Counted from the stretch's first letter, positions 6,924 to 16,012 are shown. The stretch: DNA of 17,026 nt from Planctomycetaceae bacterium (GCA_003503535.1 DOCI01000141.1:39630-56655), one strand, 5' to 3'. The notes: generated from the sequence alone by a model not told the origin. Program-made: numbers and translations.

Positions 6924-7868
6924 ATGAATTCAACCCGACCTTCACTCAATTTAAGATCCGCGTTCACGCTTATTGAACTTTTAGTTGTAATAGCGATCAT
7001 CGCTATACTGGTGGCGCTATTACTACCTGCTGTACAACAGGCACGCGAGGCAGCCCGCAGAAGTTCCTGCAAAAACAATCTAAAACAACTGGGACTCGCA
7101 CTGCACAATTATCACGATACGCATAATGTCCTTCCATTTGGATGGGATGAACGAGAGACTGCCTGGTCGGCCATGATCCTGCCGCAAATTGAACAGGGAA
7201 ATATTTACGACACTCTGGTCTGGGCGGAATCGGGAGCTGGCAACTGGTCGTCAGGTTCTGCGAACCAGACAGCGTGCGAAACCGTAATCCCAACCTACCG
7301 CTGCCCAAGTATCGCGGTGAAAGAACATATGGATTTCAATGGAATTGCCCGTCGCGTGCCTGCCAGTTATCGCGGCGTCGCCTCTTCAGTTGCAGCCTCG
7401 GACGATGCAACATCTTTGCCGCCTGGAGCTACTGTTGCTTTGGAGATGGCTAATCTGGACGGTGCATTTTATGGCATCAGTTCTACGTCTTTCAAAGACA
7501 TTGTCGACGGACTTTCGAACACAATTCTGATTGGAGAATCTTTCACCGATCCAGAATTTGGTCGTGATGGCCAGGCAATGGATTTCTGGCAGATCGGCAG
7601 CCCTCAAACGGGTGGCTGGGTCGCCGGTGGTACAGGTGGGTCTGAGTTTACTGAAATCTGCGGATCGACCTGGGCACCGATTAATGCTCATCTCAATGCC
7701 AGTTACACAGGGCATGAAATCGAGACCTCTTTCGGAAGTTATCACTCTGGAGGAGCCCAGTTTAGCATTGGAGATGGGTCTGTCAGATTCATTTCAGAGA
7801 ACGTAGACCTGGGCTTGTATCGTGGACTGGCAACGCTCAAAGGGGGCGAAGTTAACGGTGATTTCTAA
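6924..7868 (+). CDS. DUF1559 prepilin-type protein (copy 1)
   Basis: 314 residues. ATG 6924 is chosen because CGGAGAA lies just upstream; a longer reading from 6891 has no support. The N-terminal leader ends RSA, followed by [20 protein letters not shown] (14-33), the class III/type IV prepilin hydrophobic helix, with Ala instead of Gly before the cleavage site. Then come [20 protein letters not shown] (33-52), and near residue 273 the H-x9-DG motif ([19 protein letters not shown]). This is the DUF1559 (PF07596) family, vastly expanded in Planctomycetes and presumed to be processed by a prepilin peptidase and carried by a type II secretion/pilus-like system to the cell envelope. Exact role unknown. 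It is followed by a lipoprotein gene 93 bases on, a pairing repeated in this region. Confidence 0.95.
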   Translation: MNSTRPSLNLRSAFTLIELLVVIAIIAILVALLLPAVQQAREAARRSSCKNNLKQLGLALHNYHDTHNVLPFGWDERETAWSAMILPQIEQGNIYDTLVWAESGAGNWSSGSANQTACETVIPTYRCPSIAVKEHMDFNGIARRVPASYRGVASSVAASDDATSLPPGATVALEMANLDGAFYGISSTSFKDIVDGLSNTILIGESFTDPEFGRDGQAMDFWQIGSPQTGGWVAGGTGGSEFTEICGSTWAPINAHLNASYTGHEIETSFGSYHSGGAQFSIGDGSVRFISENVDLGLYRGLATLKGGEVNGDF

Positions 7869-7961
7869 TTTCAACGGAGAGTCATTCACAGTCAGGCAAG
7901 TGCTTGAGTTGACATTTTACCACAGGTTTTACTTCACCACGTATAGATTTTGATGAGAGCT

Positions 7962-8420
7962 ATGAGAACAAATATCTCCACTCTGTTTTGTTCCCTGATC
8001 ATTTGCATTGCAGGTTGTGGCTATGGTCAGGCAACTCCCAACTATGACACGATCGATCTGATTGACGTCAGCGGGAAAGTGACATTTGATGGCCAGCCAC
8101 TCGCAGGGGCGGTTGTCAGCTTTATCGATGAAGCAAGTTCAAGAATGTCGTACGGCATCACCAATGCTGACGGAAAGTATCAACTACGGTTTGACCGTCA
8201 GAAAAATGGAGTGACTCCCGGCAGCAAAATTGTGAAAGTAAGCACTTCAACAGTCATCGAAGGGGTCAACGATTCTGATGTGGTGATTGATGAAGAGACG
8301 GGAGAGCCGAAAGCCAAAGAACTTATTCCGCCGCAATACAATGTGCAATCGGAACTGAGAGCCTTGGTGGAAGAAGGCAAAGATGAGTTTAATTTTACAC
8401 TGATGAGCTCGGCTCAATAA
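7962..8420 (+). CDS. Lipoprotein with carboxypeptidase-regulatory-like fold
   Basis: 152 residues from ATG 7962 (ATG 7953 adds three). A signal sequence with lipobox IAGC puts the lipidated Cys at 19. The mature part has VSGKVTFDGQPLAGAVVSF followed by an ITNADGKYQL segment, the usual signature of a carboxypeptidase-regulatory/transthyretin-like beta sandwich. The rest is acidic and ends without further motifs. In Planctomycetes such short lipoproteins very often sit next to DUF1559 pseudopilin genes, as here between copies 1 and 2; a joint role at the cell surface is likely but unproven. The gap to the next DUF1559 gene is 47 bases, so co-transcription is plausible. Confidence 0.88.
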   Translation: MRTNISTLFCSLIICIAGCGYGQATPNYDTIDLIDVSGKVTFDGQPLAGAVVSFIDEASSRMSYGITNADGKYQLRFDRQKNGVTPGSKIVKVSTSTVIEGVNDSDVVIDEETGEPKAKELIPPQYNVQSELRALVEEGKDEFNFTLMSSAQ

Positions 8421-8467
8421 TTTTCATACCGCAATGACTTAAATTCTAAAGATCATGAAAGCTGATG

Positions 8468-9550
8468 ATGTCTGTAAAGAAGCTGGAAGTTTATACGAGA
8501 AGAGCGTTCACATTAATCGAGATTTTGGTTGTCATAGCAATCATAGCCATTTTGGTGGCATTACTGTTACCGGCAGTACAGCAAGCCCGCGAAGCGGCAC
8601 GGCGAACGTCTTGCAAGAACAATCTGAAGCAGTTGGGCACCGCCATGCACAATCATCTCGATACTCATGGTTCGTTCCCTCCCGGATACGTTTCTTTTAC
8701 TCCAAGTGCAGATCGATTCCGTACAGGAGGCTGGCAAACCGGGATTAATAAAATTGGATTCCACTGGGTTTGCAATATTTTCCCCTTCATGGAGCAGCCA
8801 GCTCTTTACGATCAGGTTTCAGCCTGCAATAGCGATTTGCTTGGTGACCCGACCGATGAGACTTCCAATCCGAGCGACCATTGCGAAAGCAGTACAAACT
8901 TTGGAAATCTCGGGCGCAATCAGTTGAAATTTATGCTTTGCCCTTCTCATCCCAAAATCAGAAATAATTTTTCCAATGGCTCCTACGGTCTTGAAGCTTT
9001 GGCCAAGGGAACTTACGCGGTCAGCTGGGGAACGGGGAATATGCTTTCCTGGGAAAATTCACAGACGCGCGGTGCATTCGGTTGTTACTTTGTGAGCGAA
9101 AATGAAATTGCGCCTCTGCACGGTGGATCAGGTGATGGATTTCAAGCCAGACATGGAAATTCCGATGCTGATTTTGTTGATGGCATGAGCAATACGGTCA
9201 TTATTTCAGAGCTGAATGTTGTCGATGACACCAGAGACTTGAGAGGTGTCTGGATGAATCCGGGCATGGGAGCTTCGATCTTCTCTGCGGCTAATAACCC
9301 CAACTCTACTATCAATGACATCATCGCCTCCTGCGATACCACTCTCGATTCCGATGACATCATGTACTGTGGTTCAACTCAAATCACAGATGATGAAACG
9401 GTGACGGCCGCGGCTCGGAGTTATCATCAGGGAGGCGTGAATGCCACACTGGGAGATGCTTCTGTCCGATTCATTTCCGAAAATATCGACCTTGGGATCT
9501 GGCAGGCGTTGAATACGATTAAAGGCAATGAAGTCATTGGCGACTTTTAA
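8468..9550 (+). CDS. DUF1559 prepilin-type protein (copy 2)
   Basis: 360 residues. Two ATGs stand in tandem (8465, 8468); the second gives the same leader length as the paralogue at 9591 and sits at a better distance from GAAAG. The leader ends YTRRA, then [20 protein letters not shown]. The globular part has Cys residues in SCKNN, VCN, ACN, HCE, LCPSHP, GCY, SCD and YCG, all eight shared with copy 3, which suggests disulfides outside the cytoplasm. The H-x9-DG motif is [19 protein letters not shown], where DG reads DA: the glycine is replaced. The same change is in copy 3. The gene is part of a tandem pair with the next one, 40 bases downstream. Confidence 0.95.
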   Translation: MSVKKLEVYTRRAFTLIEILVVIAIIAILVALLLPAVQQAREAARRTSCKNNLKQLGTAMHNHLDTHGSFPPGYVSFTPSADRFRTGGWQTGINKIGFHWVCNIFPFMEQPALYDQVSACNSDLLGDPTDETSNPSDHCESSTNFGNLGRNQLKFMLCPSHPKIRNNFSNGSYGLEALAKGTYAVSWGTGNMLSWENSQTRGAFGCYFVSENEIAPLHGGSGDGFQARHGNSDADFVDGMSNTVIISELNVVDDTRDLRGVWMNPGMGASIFSAANNPNSTINDIIASCDTTLDSDDIMYCGSTQITDDETVTAAARSYHQGGVNATLGDASVRFISENIDLGIWQALNTIKGNEVIGDF

Positions 9551-9590
9551 TTGATTTACTGGATTTCTATTTTTATCGAGGAGAAAGAAA

Positions 9591-10673
9591 ATGAATACAA
9601 GAAAACTACACATTTATACGAGAAGGGCGTTCACCTTGATCGAGCTATTGGTCGTTATCGCGATCATCGCCATTTTGGTCGCCTTGCTGTTGCCAGCCGT
9701 TCAGCAGGCCCGTGAAGCATCTCGAAGAACGTCCTGCAAGAACAATATGAAGCAACTGGCAACAGCTCTGCACAATCATCTCGACACTCATGGTTCTTTT
9801 CCTCCGGGATACGTGAACTATGATGAAAGCGGAAATCGCTACCGCACGGGAGGGTGGCAGGTCAGCGTTAACGAGATGGGATTCAACTGGGTTTGCAATC
9901 TGTTTCCATTTATGGAACAACCCGGTCTACATGATCAGATTACATCCTGTAATGAAGATATGCTGGGTGATGCAACAGATCATACCGCAAACCCAAGTGA
10001 TCACTGTGAAGCTTCTGCTGCATTTGGAAATATTGGTCGCGATCAATTGAAGTTTATGCTCTGCCCCTCACATCCTGCGATTCGGGAAAACTTTTCCAAC
10101 GGGACTTACGGTTTGGAGGCATTGGCCAAGGGAACGTACGCTGCAAGTTGGGGAACCAGCAATATGCTATCCTGGGAAGACAAGGACACCCGTGGAGCAT
10201 TTGGGTGTCATTATGTGGATCAAACAGAGATTGCCCCAGCAGTTGGTGGATCGGGAGATGGTTTTCAATCAGGAAAAGGGAATTCTGATGCCGATTTTGT
10301 AGATGGGATGTCGAATACGGTCATTCTTTCCGAGTTGAAAGTTGTTGACGATGCGACAGACCTCAGGGGTGTCTGGATAAATCCCGGCATGGGAGCCTCG
10401 ATTTTCTCAGCTGCTAATACACCAAACTCAAAAATCAATGATATTATCGCATCCTGTGATACGACTCTGGACTCCAACGACATTATGTACTGCGGATCTA
10501 CAGAGATCACCGACAATGAAACCGTCACTGCTTCAGCACGCAGCTATCACCAAGGGGGTGTTAATGCGGCTCTGGGAGATGCGTCAATTCGATTTATTTC
10601 AGAAAATATCGATTTGGGAGTCTGGCAAGCTTTGAACACAATTCGTGGAAAAGAAGTCGTTGGAGAATATTAA
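9591..10673 (+). CDS. DUF1559 prepilin-type protein (copy 3)
   Basis: 360 residues, with an excellent ribosome site (GAGGAGAAAG, 9579-9588) before ATG 9591. The leader is [13 protein letters not shown], followed by [20 protein letters not shown]. It is a close paralogue of the preceding gene: the same length, no visible gaps, about 80% identical residues by hand count over the C-terminal 200, the same eight Cys, and the same H-x9-DA variant ([17 protein letters not shown]). Differences cluster in the surface-like stretch around residues 195-230. Silent positions have drifted much more than the protein, so the duplication is not recent. It ends the pseudopilin cluster and is followed by a terminator. 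Confidence 0.95.
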   Translation: MNTRKLHIYTRRAFTLIELLVVIAIIAILVALLLPAVQQAREASRRTSCKNNMKQLATALHNHLDTHGSFPPGYVNYDESGNRYRTGGWQVSVNEMGFNWVCNLFPFMEQPGLHDQITSCNEDMLGDATDHTANPSDHCEASAAFGNIGRDQLKFMLCPSHPAIRENFSNGTYGLEALAKGTYAASWGTSNMLSWEDKDTRGAFGCHYVDQTEIAPAVGGSGDGFQSGKGNSDADFVDGMSNTVILSELKVVDDATDLRGVWINPGMGASIFSAANTPNSKINDIIASCDTTLDSNDIMYCGSTEITDNETVTASARSYHQGGVNAALGDASIRFISENIDLGVWQALNTIRGKEVVGEY

Positions 10674-10745
10674 AGTCTCCTGCTCACTCCAGTAATGGCT
10701 AAATTTTAACCTTACTAATGAATCGATACCTTAGTCCCTTTCAAT

Positions 10746-10799
10746 GGGCGGGGCTGCTACAAGAATGCGAGCCTCGCCCTCGTTGCTGTTTATTTTTTT
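10746..10799 (+). terminator. Rho-independent terminator after DUF1559 cluster
   Basis: GGGCGGGGCT (10746-10755) pairs with AGCCTCGCCC (10770-10779) over ten pairs including one G-U, with a 14-base loop. A T-rich tract with T7 follows at 10788-10799, slightly distant from the stem. Confidence 0.65.
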
Positions 10800-10826
10800 C
10801 TCACGTCAGTATTCAAAATTATTTCC

Positions 10827-11270
10827 ATGAAAATCGAAATCATGCATTCGACAATTATTTATTTCAAAACATTTTTCGTGACCTGCGGCTTTGTTAGTAT
10901 GCTCTTTTCAATCGGTTGCGGTAGTAATTATCGGGATTCCTTAAGTGCCTCTCAGGAAGTCAATGCGACCATCGCCGCGCTGGGCGATGCGGCAATGGAA
11001 GACAGCTCTTTTGCCAGTGTCTTTGTCGCAGGAACTTCCCCAGCCAATCGTAAAGATTATGCAACCTGTAATTATGAAGTGGTCGGTGAGCCATCTATTT
11101 CTGGCGACGAAGCGACCGCAGAAGTCCAGGTGACCACAGGTGTCAGTGATGGGAGCAATTCGGACAAGCCAGCCAAAATGGATTCGGGTAAGCAAGAAAC
11201 CCGGAAAGTCACCTGGAGTCTGTCCAAAGAAGGAGACGATTGGAAAATCAAGGATGCTCCTCTCGAATAA
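10827..11270 (+). CDS. Small secreted protein, putative lipoprotein
   Basis: 147 residues from ATG 10827 (ATG 10842 is an alternative). The N-terminus has a hydrophobic segment ending SMLFSIGC, so Cys31 may be lipidated; Ser at -3 is not the usual Leu/Val/Ile, so the lipobox is imperfect. The mature part (SLSASQEVNATIAALGDAAM, then alternating strand-like stretches and a final TRKVTWSLSKEGDDWKIKDA) looks like an NTF2-like/DUF4878-type fold in which the last strand pair ends WKI. That is a weak resemblance. It sits between a terminator and the cytochrome gene, starting 48 bases before the latter's likely ATG, so it may be the first gene of the redox cassette. Confidence 0.75.
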   Translation: MKIEIMHSTIIYFKTFFVTCGFVSMLFSIGCGSNYRDSLSASQEVNATIAALGDAAMEDSSFASVFVAGTSPANRKDYATCNYEVVGEPSISGDEATAEVQVTTGVSDGSNSDKPAKMDSGKQETRKVTWSLSKEGDDWKIKDAPLE

Positions 11271-11318
11271 TTGAGGCTCCTTTCGAAGACGCGTTCTCTC
11301 ATTGAGCAATTAGTGGCG

Positions 11319-12485
11319 ATGTTAAAATCATTCCAGCAGAGAATCCTCCGGTTGATATTGCTGGTCGTTGTACTGACCGGTACGGGTATCCTCTGGCTTT
11401 CCCGCAGCTCTCCTCAGGGTGCTGATTCGGAAAAACCACATCAGAATGTGGGCTCTGTAAATCGTGCTCGCGAGCAATGGGAAACATTGCTTGCGACACA
11501 ATTTGCAGGGGATGCGGCATGTGTTTCCTGCCATCCGAACGAGTCGGCTGCTCATCAGCGTTCCGGACATTCGCACACTGCGTTTCGAATGGAGGAATCT
11601 GAACTGGCTCAACGTCTCAAGGGAACGACTTATCAAGATGCCAGCGATGGCCGAAAAGTTGACTTCGCGATAGATGACAAAGGCTTTTTTGCGAAGGTGA
11701 CGGGTCAGGAAGAAACGGTCATCAATCGCGTTGACTGGCTTTTAGGATCGGCCACTCATGCGCAAACTGCGGTCAGTATTTTAGAAGACGAGAACGCAGG
11801 CCTGGAACATTGCTGGACCTGGTTTACGAATCATAACAAACTGGGACGAACGCCGGGGCAATCGGATTATAAGCCGCATGGAGCATCGATTGATTCTTGT
11901 GCTGGCCGAGACATGTCTGCGCAGGAAGTGACTGAGTGTTTCGGCTGCCACATGACATTCGGCCCTGCTCCCGGTCAAACACTCTCGGAGGTCAACTGGC
12001 AGCCGAATATCAGTTGCGAACGCTGCCATGGCCCGCGTCGGTTTCACTCCGAGGCGGCTTTGGTTGGTCAAGCTGAACAGTATAAACCGATGGTGAATCT
12101 CAAAGATCCTCAAGTGGAAATGAAGTTGTGTGCCCAGTGCCATCGCGATCAGGTGGATGCGAGTACGCCAGAAAAAGACCAGATCCGTTTTCAACCTTTT
12201 CGGCTAAATAAGGCACGCTGCTATCAGGCAGATCCCAGTTCGCTTTCCTGTATCACCTGCCATGATCCTCACGATCAAACTTCGCACAATATTGAGAGAT
12301 ATCAGAAAACTTGCCTGAATTGTCATTCACAACCTCATCAGAGCCAGTGCGACAGAGATCAACAGTTGGATCTCGCGACGGACAATTGCATCAGTTGTCA
12401 CATGCCCAAACGGGAATGGAATAACGGGATTGAATTTGTCGATCATTGGATTCGCGTTGTCCAACAGAAAGAAGGAGAGAAATAA
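11319..12485 (+). CDS. Heptaheme cytochrome c, membrane-anchored
   Basis: 388 residues from ATG 11319; TTG 11271 directly after the previous stop is a weaker start. A single hydrophobic anchor at about 8-28 points the rest to the periplasmic side. Seven CxxCH heme c sites are present: CVSCH (68-72), CFGCH (207-211), CERCH (233-237), CAQCH (271-275), CITCH (311-315), CLNCH (332-336) and CISCH (357-361). The opening DAACVSCHPNESAAHQRSGH and the closing CISCHMP resemble the cytochrome c-554/multiheme family. The long gap between hemes 1 and 2 (about 135 residues) suggests an inserted domain. The substrate is unknown. The stop codon overlaps the next ATG (TAATG), so translation is coupled to the membrane protein downstream. 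Confidence 0.93.
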   Translation: MLKSFQQRILRLILLVVVLTGTGILWLSRSSPQGADSEKPHQNVGSVNRAREQWETLLATQFAGDAACVSCHPNESAAHQRSGHSHTAFRMEESELAQRLKGTTYQDASDGRKVDFAIDDKGFFAKVTGQEETVINRVDWLLGSATHAQTAVSILEDENAGLEHCWTWFTNHNKLGRTPGQSDYKPHGASIDSCAGRDMSAQEVTECFGCHMTFGPAPGQTLSEVNWQPNISCERCHGPRRFHSEAALVGQAEQYKPMVNLKDPQVEMKLCAQCHRDQVDASTPEKDQIRFQPFRLNKARCYQADPSSLSCITCHDPHDQTSHNIERYQKTCLNCHSQPHQSQCDRDQQLDLATDNCISCHMPKREWNNGIEFVDHWIRVVQQKEGEK

Positions 12486-13525
12486 TGGCGACCGCAGTGG
12501 CCTCTCCGGATTTGACTTCTCCAGAATATCAGAATCTCGAAAACTCATCTCGCACCAGTGATCAACACAAATCAAAATACCTGGTTGGCTCCTGGTTTGA
12601 TCTGATTTTCATCTGCAATTTGTACTGGCCTTTGATCTTATTGATTGATGGTTGGGGAGGATTGCGTGCCCATGAATCTTTATTGTTCTGGCAAGTTTTT
12701 TTCGTCACAACTCCACATCGATGGATAACTCTGTTTCTTGTCTTTGGAGATCGGGAAAAGTATGCCCAGGGAATCAATAAATATCTGATCGTGACTCTGC
12801 TCATTGTGGGAAGTATGTCCTTGCTGTGGCTATCTGTCGGATCGTTATTGTGCCTGATGGCTGTCGATTATGTTTGGAATGCCTGGCATTTCGCTGCTCA
12901 ACATCATGGAATCTATCGGATTTATTCTAGAGGGCAATCCTCAAATTATTCGATCTGGCCACGTTGCGAGAAATGGTTGTACCGCAGCTTTATCCTGTAT
13001 GCCATTGCCCGGGTTGCAGGCTGGAGTTGGAGTAACGAACAAACTTCCGAGTGGTTATTCCAGCTTGATTATCTCATGCTTGCCATTCCAGTACTGATCG
13101 TGATGCGGCAGTGGATTGCAAGCATTGGCCACCGCTGGGCAGAAACCTGGACTGGGGCATTGTACACAACAAGTGTAATGACACTCTTTTCATGCCTGTT
13201 GCTTGCGGTTCATATTCATTCCGAAAAGCTGGTGATCCAACTGGCACTGGCATCTGCTCTGTTTCATGCCGTGGAATACCTGGCCATCGTCAGCTGGTCG
13301 ATGCAGTCCACTCGCGTTGTTAAACGAAAAGATCTCTTCGGATACGTAGGCTCCCGCTGGATTGGTTATCTGGTCGTGTTCGTAATCGTGCTAGGTGCAG
13401 GGGCATGGGCGATGGAGCATGGAGCCGTCAAACTCTGGGCGGCGATCAATCTCATGGTTGCGTTTTTGCATTACAGTTTTGATGGCATGATCTGGAAAAA
13501 ACCTCGCCAGGCAAAGGTCCTTTAA
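12485..13525 (+). CDS. His-rich polytopic membrane protein coupled to cytochrome
   Basis: 346 residues from ATG 12485, which overlaps the cytochrome stop by one base, with AAGGAGAG (12470-12477) as ribosome site. About eight hydrophobic helices follow a polar N-terminus of some 32 residues. Polar residues recur within or beside helices: TPHRW (76-80), DYVWNAWHFAAQHHGIY (128-144), LFHAVEYLAIV (259-269) and LHYSFDGMIW (328-337). Such spaced His, Glu and Asp could ligate heme or metal, or handle quinone, but no known family was recognised. Coupling to a heptaheme cytochrome suggests it is the membrane partner of an electron-transfer unit; this is inference from arrangement. A TPR membrane protein follows 13 bases later. 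Confidence 0.88.
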   Translation: MATAVASPDLTSPEYQNLENSSRTSDQHKSKYLVGSWFDLIFICNLYWPLILLIDGWGGLRAHESLLFWQVFFVTTPHRWITLFLVFGDREKYAQGINKYLIVTLLIVGSMSLLWLSVGSLLCLMAVDYVWNAWHFAAQHHGIYRIYSRGQSSNYSIWPRCEKWLYRSFILYAIARVAGWSWSNEQTSEWLFQLDYLMLAIPVLIVMRQWIASIGHRWAETWTGALYTTSVMTLFSCLLLAVHIHSEKLVIQLALASALFHAVEYLAIVSWSMQSTRVVKRKDLFGYVGSRWIGYLVVFVIVLGAGAWAMEHGAVKLWAAINLMVAFLHYSFDGMIWKKPRQAKVL

Positions 13526-13538
13526 TTCCCTCCGAATC

Positions 13539-14741
13539 ATGATTAGTTTGCTACTCAACATATTGATTCTCAGCGTGGCTGGACTCAGCATTGCGACGTT
13601 GCCCCAAAGCATTGGAGCAATCGTTTTTGTCAGCTTGGATCATTTTCTAGTCACACTCATTGCTGTCTGCCCGATCGCTTTATTCAGCTTGAATGCCTTG
13701 CCTGAGAAATTTCGCCATTGGTGCAACTGGCTTTTCACCGTTCTGGCTTTGATTGCGTCATTCTTCATGATGAACAAATTGACTGTTTCATCTGAGAATG
13801 GCATGAATCAAGCCTCTCTCTTATTCGTACAGATGTTGATCGCCTTTATCCTGGCTGGCTCGCTGGGTAGGAAATTGATGTCGCTCATCAAAAGGCTTCA
13901 ATGGCAATCAACAGATAATGAGAATACAGCATTCAACCTGAAGACAGGGCTCGGAATTTATTTACTGGCAGCGACTGTGATTCCATTCATGCACACCCAG
14001 TTTCTGGTGACTTATCATCAAACTCAATTTCAGGAGGCGATGAATCATCAGCGAATCGAGAAAGCGAGAATCAATGCCCGCGACTGGATTCGACTCGCTC
14101 CACAGGCAAAGTGGAATTCTCTGAAGGTTACTACTGTTTACAAGGATCTACAAAAACAGTGTGATGCTCTGAAGCAGCAATTATCGCGTTTTGGTTCAGA
14201 AGTTCGATCTGACCAGATTGGGGCACGAATTCAGATGCATCTTCATTTGGATCAAAACGAGAATGCAATCGAGCTGATCCAACCGCTTCTCAATTCTTCG
14301 CAGGCTGCACTGGCCTGGGACACATATGGCTTAATCCTACAGCGAGAAGAGAAATGGCATGAGAGCCTGGATGCTTATTCGATTGCTTTGAAACTCTGGC
14401 AAAACAATGCAGACAACCCGCAAGCTCTAGCGGGACTAACCAGTGCATATCGTGGTATTGCATTAGCCGAGAAGCAGATTGGACAAACGACTGAAGCCGA
14501 AGCGGCTTATCAGAAATTGATCACACTTGCCCCCACAGCAGAAAATCATTTTCTACTTGCTCGATACTACGAAGAAAAGCAGCAAAGCGAGTTGGCAATG
14601 AAACATGCCAATCGAGCAGCAACATTGGCTCCCGAGCAATTTGCCGTACCAGCCCAAAAGTTAATCGACATGATGAAATCCTCTCATTTTGGATGTTTCA
14701 GGATTTACAGAAGCTCTCAACCAGGAACGTCTTTACCATAG
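13539..14741 (+). CDS. Membrane protein with C-terminal TPR repeats
   Basis: 400 residues. Hydrophobic segments at about 3-20, 27-50, 62-78, 93-110 and 136-152 form the N-terminal membrane half. A helical stretch follows at about 160-220, then TPR-like units at about 257-290 (AWDTYGLILQREEKWHESLD), 297-333 and 335-368 (HFLLARYYEEKQQSELAMKH). TPRs hold protein complexes together, so this may scaffold the cytochrome/membrane-protein unit just upstream, which is only 13 bases away. It has no clear Shine-Dalgarno; translation may depend on the upstream gene. The last 20 residues are unlike TPR and may be disordered. No catalytic motif was seen. Confidence 0.85.
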   Translation: MISLLLNILILSVAGLSIATLPQSIGAIVFVSLDHFLVTLIAVCPIALFSLNALPEKFRHWCNWLFTVLALIASFFMMNKLTVSSENGMNQASLLFVQMLIAFILAGSLGRKLMSLIKRLQWQSTDNENTAFNLKTGLGIYLLAATVIPFMHTQFLVTYHQTQFQEAMNHQRIEKARINARDWIRLAPQAKWNSLKVTTVYKDLQKQCDALKQQLSRFGSEVRSDQIGARIQMHLHLDQNENAIELIQPLLNSSQAALAWDTYGLILQREEKWHESLDAYSIALKLWQNNADNPQALAGLTSAYRGIALAEKQIGQTTEAEAAYQKLITLAPTAENHFLLARYYEEKQQSELAMKHANRAATLAPEQFAVPAQKLIDMMKSSHFGCFRIYRSSQPGTSLP

Positions 14742-14747
14742 CTTTTC

Positions 14748-14772
14748 GCCAATCCTTAAGAAGAGGATTGGC
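14748..14772. terminator. Hairpin after TPR gene
   Basis: GCCAATCCT (14748-14756) pairs perfectly with AGGATTGGC (14764-14772) around a 7-base loop, six bases after the TPR gene stop. No T-run follows, so it is either a factor-assisted end point or an mRNA-stabilising hairpin. Confidence 0.5.
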
Positions 14773-14881
14773 AATCTGCCTTGTCGAATTCCTTTCCCGT
14801 TAGCTATCGTTCATTCGAAACAGGATGGAAATGTAAATCATAAGTTTGATGGCTTATCGAACTTCCGGGAGGATCCCGCTC

Positions 14882-15964
14882 GTGTTGAAATTTTTGTTGC
14901 TGGGCAGTGATTACTGTCATCGAAAAGGAGGCCTGAGAAGTTCTCCATTGTTTCAATTTTTACGAACCTTCTATTCCGATCGGGAACTGTGCACACTTCA
15001 ACAGCAGCAACTGGACCCTCGCCGCCCCATCTCTACGGAAATATTGTTGATTGAAACCCCGAGTTCACTCAGTCAGGAAGAGTTACGAGGGATCCGCTAT
15101 CAAACAGCGATTGTTTTTGATGAGTCTGACAGCTGGTGGTTGAACGAGAATGAAGAACAACAGAAGTTTTTAAGTTCACTCACAGATTTCGCCGTAAAAT
15201 CTCATGTCGACCGGACCTGCCAATACCGATTTCGCATGGGAACTTTGCCGCTGTATCGCAAGAAGAAACTGCAACAGTGTCTGAAATACAAAGCCTGGAG
15301 AGATGCACTCTTGGGAAAGCACACCAAACGTGATACGGATCTCTTCTTTGTTGGCGCTCCGACCAGGTTGCAGAGAGTCCTGAATGGTCCCAGTCAGGAT
15401 TACAATCAGCGGCTGGAATGGCTCTCACAGGTGATGACGGAGAGTTTTCCATATCGTTTTGTCGGCGGACTGGAGTGCACCAATCAGGAGCTCATCAAGA
15501 AGTTTGAGAACGATGACGGAGATTTGAGTCCGTATATCGTTACTCAAAGATACAACTTCTACTCATACTTCCGTCAGCTATGTTGTTCCAAAATTGCGCT
15601 GGTGCCAACTGGCTTTTCCCGCTGGACTTATCGGCATTATGAAGCCGCATATGCTAAATCGGTAATGCTCTCAACCGACATGTCAAACATCGAATTATTC
15701 GTGCCGCTGCCTCCGCATCTGATCAACGTGCCCGACCATGCTCCACTCTTACCTTTTGTTGAGCAGGGTCTGAAGCTTTATCATGATCATCCGGAATTGC
15801 TGGAAAGCAATATTCAATTCCTGGAACAATACTACGAGCAGGGACGATTCTCTAAACGCCGCCCCAAAGCTCTCGAACGATTTCTTCATCAACTCGAACC
15901 CGGTTTTGATTCCAGTCTGGCAAATTCACAACCTTCTCCAGAGCAGCATCAGAAAGCCAGTTGA
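14882..15964 (+). CDS. Exostosin-like glycosyltransferase family protein
   Basis: 360 residues from GTG 14882, chosen because GGGAGG (14867-14872) lies nine bases upstream; ATG 14849 would add 11 residues and has no such site. The product starts MLKFLLLGSDYCHRKGG. The N-terminal half is poorly conserved, with TDLFFVGAPTRLQRVL near the middle. The C-terminal half contains SKIALVPTGFSRWTYRHYEA, which resembles the donor-sugar-binding segment of GT47/exostosin-like and related GT-B enzymes (…P.G….S.R..EA…), followed by a helical tail. It probably transfers a sugar from a nucleotide donor to a surface glycan; donor and acceptor are unknown. The ABC exporter gene is convergent with it. Confidence 0.7.
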   Translation: MLKFLLLGSDYCHRKGGLRSSPLFQFLRTFYSDRELCTLQQQQLDPRRPISTEILLIETPSSLSQEELRGIRYQTAIVFDESDSWWLNENEEQQKFLSSLTDFAVKSHVDRTCQYRFRMGTLPLYRKKKLQQCLKYKAWRDALLGKHTKRDTDLFFVGAPTRLQRVLNGPSQDYNQRLEWLSQVMTESFPYRFVGGLECTNQELIKKFENDDGDLSPYIVTQRYNFYSYFRQLCCSKIALVPTGFSRWTYRHYEAAYAKSVMLSTDMSNIELFVPLPPHLINVPDHAPLLPFVEQGLKLYHDHPELLESNIQFLEQYYEQGRFSKRRPKALERFLHQLEPGFDSSLANSQPSPEQHQKAS

Positions 15965-16012
15965 AATCGCACTTATGAAACACAAGAGGAATTGTCGATT
16001 CTTACATCTCAC

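Noticed and set aside
8455..8748. A 97-residue frame starting at ATG 8455
   Set aside because: It is a shadow of DUF1559 copy 2 in another frame.
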